DNA of 27,500 bases from Sphaeroforma sirkka (lineage: Eukaryota > Opisthokonta > Ichthyosporea > Ichthyophonida), in NCBI GenBank assembly GCA_001586965.3, contig LUCW03002432.1:10001-37500 (forward strand), written 5' to 3'. The notes beneath the pieces are model-generated. The model searched no databases, was not told the DNA's origin, and saw only the letters and a list, made by a program, of their open reading frames with translations. Shown here piece after piece: positions 23,401-27,500 of the stretch; the first letter of the stretch is position 1; each line of letters opens with the position of its first letter. A program made the position numbers and the translations under genes.

Positions 23401-23872
23401 CTCTTTGAGAATCTGCTACACAAGGCACAGATGCTAAACTTCGGGTGTCTAACGCAGTAAACAAATAAACTTTATCTGTCCGATTGTATGTCAGCCTCAC
23501 CTGTGAATGACCTTGTCGTCGTTTTTTGCCGATATGGGACAACATCACAGTGCATGCACCACACCCGCCTTCCGCGCAGCCCAGTTTAGTGCCAGTCAAG
23601 CCAAGGTCTTCTCGGAGAAACTGCAGCAGTGTCATCTCCGGTTGTACATTCTCTCGCATGATACGGTGGCCATTCTAAACACAGACCACAGCGTATTCAT
23701 TAATATATAATCGTAAGGAAAAATACAGTTTCTGGTCTCGAGATACCGGTAAGACATCAACACAAATGAAATGTTATTGTTAATATCAACTGGAATAGCA
23801 TACCACGTAGGTGATGAATTCAGACCGATAGGGCGCGTGGTCCTTGTATAGCGCGTTGGTTATGTGCACCAT
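12792..23872 (-). CDS. XDH: Xanthine dehydrogenase, nineteen exons, one apparent 1-bp frameshift
   Basis: Oxidises hypoxanthine to xanthine and urate with NAD+ in purine catabolism. Exons in order: 23804-23872, 23501-23674, 22886-23084, 21701-21908, 21017-21201, 20155-20326, 19664-19804, 19013-19142, 18330-18499, 17847-18112, 17256-17421, 16705-16926, 15465-16217, 14844-15229, 14352-14604, 13913-14154, 13578-13709, 13133-13410, 12792-12858. All 18 introns are GT-AG; 4213 coding bases imply about 1403 residues once one extra base is discounted (about 1330-1370 is usual). XDH rather than aldehyde oxidase is indicated by Glu857 (GGGFGGKES), Arg935 (VVDRAIFH), Phe969, Phe1064 and Glu1334 (KAVGEPPLF), the equivalents of human Glu803, Arg881 and Glu1262 and the substrate-clamping phenylalanines. 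An FFLKYRTT motif matches the NAD-site tyrosine region. Oddity: in exon 2 an A6 run (T6 at 23522-23527) has one base too many. The frame before it gives TVMLSHIGK; the conserved DDKVIHR-NVNACL that follows is in another frame. The exon 12 donor (GTGGGG) is weak but is the one that keeps phase and gives AGPVIKDEE. Confidence 0.95.
17847..21201 (-). other. XDH exons 5-10: FAD-binding domain and its C-terminal subdomain
   Basis: Residues about 218-571. FAD contacts are seen as [12 protein letters not shown] and [16 protein letters not shown]. The CO-dehydrogenase-flavoprotein-like subdomain follows, with [33 protein letters not shown] and the [20 protein letters not shown] helix that ends the domain. 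The NAD-site tyrosine motif is kept, so the enzyme should be a dehydrogenase form. The introns inside carry a TA microsatellite (18547-18576) and nothing else I recognise. The 690-base intron 20327-21016 is empty. Confidence 0.85.
18547..18576. repeat. TA dinucleotide microsatellite in XDH intron 8
   Basis: An almost perfect (TA)n run with one interrupting C, inside the intron 18500-19012. No function is apparent. Confidence 0.9.
21277..21302. repeat. GA dinucleotide microsatellite in XDH intron 4
   Basis: About 13 GA units on the plus strand. On the transcribed strand this is a CT-rich tract roughly 80 bases upstream of the exon 5 acceptor (exon ends at 21201). That is too far to be the normal pyrimidine tract. 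Confidence 0.9.
21701..23872 (-). other. XDH exons 1-4: two [2Fe-2S] domains and linker
   Basis: Residues 1-216. The plant-ferredoxin-like cluster is bound by Cys56, Cys61 and Cys64 ([14 protein letters not shown]) and Cys86 (NACLMPLC). The helical second cluster uses Cys126 and Cys129 (QCGFCTPG) and Cys161 and Cys163 ([11 protein letters not shown]). All eight ligands are present with the spacing of animal XDH. The linker into the FAD domain is long and cysteine-rich (CPMGADCC, then GGCCDDD across the exon 4/5 junction) before the conserved [10 protein letters not shown]. Confidence 0.9.
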
Positions 23873-24112
23873 CTTGGCTCGGTGTCAACGACGTTGTCGT
23901 TTAACAGGCTGTTCGATATAAATACTCCTGATGACCGCAAAAGACTTTTTGGTTCACTATTAGAAATAACTTTTATTTACTACAAACCGCCTTGTTACAA
24001 TCCCAAATTGCTAGCTTGCCCTCTCTCAAGTCTAACACTATGGATGTGCGCTAGCTTTCCTGCTTTAGCGCTATGTATATTATAATTACAATATATTTTT
24101 TTAATTACATAC
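23873..24112. other. Presumed 5' flank of XDH
   Basis: AT-rich, with no clear TATA box at a fixed distance. The ATG at 23872 has a good context on the minus strand (CCAAGATGG). Similarity to XDH starts about 18 residues further in (EFITYVNGHRI). Confidence 0.4.
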
Positions 24113-24307
24113 CTGGACCGGATGGCGTAACGTGCATGTGAATGCGGATGACTGCTGATAGCAGAAAGGCTTGTCAGCGCATGTCAAATTTTCAATTTTC
24201 AGTTTGTGGAATCCCTCTTTCTGAGCAGTCGTAGACTCGTAGTTATGCAGCAGGACAGAAAACGTATTAGAAGTAATACGCAATGCCTGGCTGCTGCGAA
24301 ATTGTGC
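24113..24307 (-). CDS. Orphan exon candidate upstream of XDH
   Basis: A 195-base frame, open throughout (65 codons), is bounded on the minus strand by a good acceptor (TGTGTGTGTAG before GCACAA) and a strong donor (CCAG followed by GTATGTAA). The product would run from AQFRSSQALRITSN to CTLRHPVQ, with three cysteines and one NLT site. The length is a multiple of three, so it could join in phase 0 to sequence just before the XDH ATG and extend that protein. XDH enzymes do not need such a domain. It could equally be a 5' non-coding exon, part of another gene, or chance. I recognise no family. Confidence 0.3.
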
Positions 24308-25216
24308 CTACACACACAAATGATACCATTGCACTGACGAACCTTTTACGTATATAGAGCTTTTTTTAATTTTTTAGGAGGGGGGGGGGGCGAGTGGGAG
24401 AAAGAAGAATTGCTCATTGTATCGTTTGTAGTAGCAAATGCCTTTAATTTGATTTTTTTTTTCACTTTTGGAGTAACTGTTTTACACGGCAATGACGGCA
24501 TACTCAATAGTCACAGAGAACAGTCTCACAGTCACAGACTACTCTAGTCACACTTCACAGGAACATGAATTCATGACAAAATGACCATGAGTCATCCGAC
24601 CGCAGAATATTTTAGGCTGAACTGCTGAAGCCAAGCAAAGAGACCTAAGACACTCTAGTCAGCTGAAGCCCTGAAAGGCTGAAACTGAAGGCTGAAGCAG
24701 CCTGAACAACTGAACTTCCTGGACCCTGAACGAGCCTAAGAGGCCAGCCGATAGAAAATCAAAATAATATTTCCGAAAAACTCGGTATTGGAATATTTCA
24801 AGACCCGTCACAATTGTCATTGTGACTGTGAGTCTGGGTCTGTCTCTGTGTTAGACTGTGCGACTGTGAGTCTGGCCCGTGGCCGTTGGCGTCTGGACTC
24901 TGAACTCTGGAGTGAGTCTGGACTATATTTGGATTTTGGACGGCCGTGGTGATGGTCCCAAGACCCCAACGCCTCTCTCTCTCTCGTATGTCCACTATGC
25001 TGACTCCCAAGACCCCACCTGACGGGACCCCGTATAGCCAACTGTATCAGTCACTCAGAGAACGAGTGGAGACTTTGGATTTTTTGGCGGTAATGTGTAC
25101 AATTTTACTACAATACAAGAAGTCATTTATTTTCACTAAGCTGCTATCTTGATCCGCATCGGATCACACGCGCAATATCGATCTCGTCCGCCTCTCCTTT
25201 GTCGTAATTGTGCGAA
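24308..25216. other. Intergenic with several simple-sequence patches
   Basis: No firm gene. Contents: a run of 11 G at 24380-24390 preceded by T-rich sequence; CAGTCACAG-type units at about 24505-24560; a CTGAA-rich patch at 24614-24735; and a plus-strand GACTGTGAGTCTGG patch at about 24823-24935, which resembles the heptamer family, followed by (CT)n near 24973-24984. A plus-strand frame from the ATG at 24946 (ending at 25152) is open, but it lies partly in these repeats and has no recognisable motif. Confidence 0.5.
25126..25131 (-). promoter_or_regulatory. Likely polyadenylation signal of the kinase gene
   Basis: AATAAA on the minus strand, about 86 bases beyond the TAA stop at 25217-25219. 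Confidence 0.4.
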
Positions 25217-27199
25217 TTAGAAGTTCTTAAATATCTCAGCGTATGGGTCTGTGCCGGTGCCGTGCCACTTGATAGGCTCCTCATCGTACTTGTCGAAATT
25301 ACTGTCATCCCCTTCGCCCGAAGTCTTGGGGATGTAAGGGGATATCACCTTCTTCGCGTACATGGATTGCCAATCGATAGACTGTGCGTATTCAATACAG
25401 GATGAAAAGAAGTGAAAATCAACCCCTTCGGCTTGATATGCCACACACCAACAACCGAATTTCGCGACCAAATACATACCTCAAGCTTGGCGCTTGAAGA
25501 ATTCTCTATAAACAATATAGGTGGCATGGCCAGAAAAAAAATATGGTAGACCTTTGCATGTGATCTGCACACCTGTCATCAGAGATTGAACTAGCATTTT
25601 GTACGTACCTTAAAGAATGGGTGTTTCTTGATCTCTAAGACTCCGCTCCTCATGTTACCTAATCGCTTTGTTAAATCACTCGTTAGGAAACCGGAGATGA
25701 TAGAACGCTATGAGGAATGGCAGAAAATGTGCAGCAAATTAGTACTGCGAACAGTTTGTAAGCTTCAAATCAATCTAGACCATACTCGATCATATCTCAC
25801 CATAGAGCCAAGCTAGAACAGAAATTGGTAGAACAAGACATGCAACGAAAGCTATTGAGTGCAATATATTCTCCTTCACGCATAATAGATGCAACCTAAT
25901 CTCCGAACCGCAAGTGCCCAAATACCTCGTCTGACTTGAAGTGCGTCGGGAACACAAGTCGGCCCTCAACAATCTTTTTGTACATCTCCATCTGTGCTTC
26001 GTCATAGAAAGGTGCGTGACCGCATCGCATCTCATAGATTAGGATACCTGTGTGCATCAAGTGTCAACCGAGTTATTAGGGTCAGCCACGATCTCGGTTC
26101 GAGTTGTATTTCCAGTAATTTCTACGAGTGAGTGTGTCCTCACTTATGTGTAAACTGCGCGTGGTGTTTCTAAAGACACAGTGATGCCGAATCAAACCGT
26201 CAATCAACCCTCTCAAGAACCAAAACTCTCCCCTTTACAACCACCCGGTTCCTCTGCTGGCTGCAGGAGCACCGTCTTGTATACCTGAATTCACATCGAC
26301 CACACATGTCGCTACAAACTACCCGTATAGAGCCACATTAACTAAATTCTAAGTAAGCTGAGTATTATCATCTCCCTATTAAAGTACCTAGCGCCCACCA
26401 GTCGACCGCATGAGCGTAACCCTTGGACAGAATAATCTCCGGCGCCAAGTACTCGGGCGTTCCACAGAGTGTCCATGTACGATCCGCCACGCGCTTTGCG
26501 AAACCAAAGTCCGTGATACGGAGGTGGCCACGACTGTCGATCAGCAGATTCTCGGGCTTCAGGTCACGGTAGACAATGTCTAGGTTATGCTGTAGATAGA
26601 ACCAGACACAGGAATGAGTGGCTCTAGACATGTCTAGGTTATGCTGTAGATAGAACCAGACACAGGAATGAGTGGCTCTAGACAATGTCGTGGTTATGCT
26701 GTAGATATAAATAGACATAGGAATGAGTGGCTCTAGACAATGTCGTGGTTATGCTGTAGATATAAATAGACACAGGAATGAGTGGCTCTAGACAATGTCT
26801 TGGTTATGCTGTAGATATAACCAGACACAGGAATGAGTGGCACTGCGACGAAGTTAAATGTTGATGTGGTAGTTAATAAGGTAGCAGGATACTGAGAGTA
26901 CCAGGATGTGGAGGAGATCTCAGATATACGTGGGAAGGCATACTCATGCATATAGGCGACGTTTGGCTCGACAAATGCTGCCCATAATACAAACTGGCAT
27001 TTGCCAATGCACCCAGAATGCGTATTCTTTAAACCAGCGACTTGCTAGAAGACATGAACTAGATAAAAGTGCTTTGATCTGTGCTTGTATAGCCTAGCGC
27101 CCGGTTTGGAGAACTTCGTTAGATACGCACACGTGCTATGTACACAGCAAATGAAGTTGCTATCATACGGGCCAAACAACATAGCATACTGGCAGTTCA

Positions 27200-27245
<46 letters not shown>

Positions 27246-27500
27246 TGTGTGTGTGTTTGTATATATATATATATATATATATAACAGTATGCAAGCATAA
27301 TATAACGTCCATACAATAACAGAGATGCAATGACACGCGAAAACTCGTGCACAACATACTAGGTATTCAAAGGCTAGGACAGTTTCTGCGGCAAAGAACC
27401 GGGCCACGTCGGATGTGAAATATCGGTTGCGATGGATGTGCGTAAACATCTCGCCTCCGTTGATAAACTCGAGGACAAAGTATAGGGATTTCTTGTCCTG
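25217..27500 (-). CDS. cAMP-dependent protein kinase catalytic subunit (AGC kinase), 3' five exons, partial
   Basis: Phosphorylates serine/threonine in basic contexts when released by cAMP. Exons in order: from beyond the right edge to 27360, then 26388-26589, 25926-26047, 25609-25707, 25217-25381; 242 residues are in the window. Visible: LYFVLEF hinge, [17 protein letters not shown] (catalytic loop with YRD as in PKA), DFGFAKRV, activation loop [15 protein letters not shown] with the phospho-threonine site, [20 protein letters not shown], and a C-terminal tail with GDDSNFDKY ending FKNF, the FxxF hydrophobic motif that in PKA terminates the protein. Acidic residues that read arginines in PKA substrates (GGE, KPE, YE) are all kept. 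The glycine loop, the ATP lysine and any myristoylation site lie outside the window. PRKX-type kinase is a close alternative. The intron 26590-27359 contains a tandem copy of its own 3' splice site. Confidence 0.93.
26572..26840. repeat. Five tandem copies of a 55-bp unit spanning a kinase intron-exon junction
   Basis: Copies: 26572-26626, 26627-26680 (54 bp, one A missing), 26681-26735, 26736-26790, 26791-26840 (incomplete). Copy 1 includes the first 18 coding bases of the exon (HNLDIV) and the acceptor. Each further copy, lying in the intron, repeats the CTACAG acceptor and those coding bases. Copies 1 and 2 are nearly identical; copies 3 to 5 share TATAAA and GTGG or TTGG variants. Confidence 0.92.
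27201..27283. repeat. Compound TA-TG-TA microsatellite in a kinase intron
   Basis: About ten TA units, then about twenty TG units with two small interruptions (TGTTGT and TTTG), then about twelve TA units. It lies about 80 bases downstream, in transcript direction, of the donor at 27359. The low-complexity frames across it on both strands are artefacts. Confidence 0.92.

Noticed and set aside
3855..23872. Functional link between desulfhydrase and XDH through sulfur for the molybdenum cofactor
   Set aside because: Cofactor sulfuration uses L-cysteine and a dedicated sulfurase. The genes are separate eukaryotic units 4.3 kb apart with another gene in between; proximity alone is not evidence.
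24798..25152. Overlapping frames on both strands (Ser/Gln/His-rich and MVPRPQ-type)
   Set aside because: They run through GACTGTGAG and CT simple repeats. The plus-strand frame would have to run into the kinase gene on the opposite strand.
26590..26951. Upstream coding sequence of the kinase from open frames in the 55-bp repeats
   Set aside because: The preceding exon (27360 onward) ends in FEYL and joins [10 protein letters not shown] directly, as in PKA; the frames in between are copies of the splice junction.

Overview
The window is nuclear DNA of an intron-rich eukaryote. Three conserved genes on the minus strand are split by short to medium GT-AG introns (about 130 to 980 bases), with exon phases that join cleanly. 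Between them lie simple-sequence patches, microsatellites and one large heptanucleotide array. Gene style and the protein set would fit a unicellular opisthokont relative such as an ichthyosporean, but that placement is a guess; nothing in the window fixes the species.

Layout: 1-471 has no recognisable gene. 472-3630 is a degenerate 7-bp tandem array. 3855-8458 (minus) is a complete nine-exon PLP-dependent D-cysteine desulfhydrase (356 codons). 8459-10989 holds no firm gene, only a doubtful cysteine-rich reading frame (9334-9663, plus), patches related to the heptamer array and an AT-rich block. 10990-11424 (plus) is an intronless small secreted protein with six cysteines. 12792-23872 (minus) is a nineteen-exon xanthine dehydrogenase of about 1403 residues, complete from the first Fe-S domain to a tiny last exon encoding the conserved PW-containing tail. 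23873-25216 is intergenic, with one orphan exon-like frame (24113-24307) and several simple repeats. 25217-27500 (minus) is the C-terminal two thirds of a cAMP-dependent protein kinase catalytic subunit; its N-terminal exons lie beyond the right edge.

The xanthine dehydrogenase and the desulfhydrase were assembled here exon by exon from intron phases and family motifs. In the former, every junction is in phase except for one extra base in an A6 run in exon 2, which as given would truncate the enzyme. The kinase has its 3' splice site, including the first six codons of the exon, tandemly copied five times.

The genes do not form an operon or an evident pathway: D-cysteine breakdown, purine oxidation and cAMP signalling are independent housekeeping functions. 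I found no undescribed multigene system. The most distinctive signals are the two-letter heptamer array and its dispersed relatives, the duplicated splice acceptor, and the single-base break in XDH.
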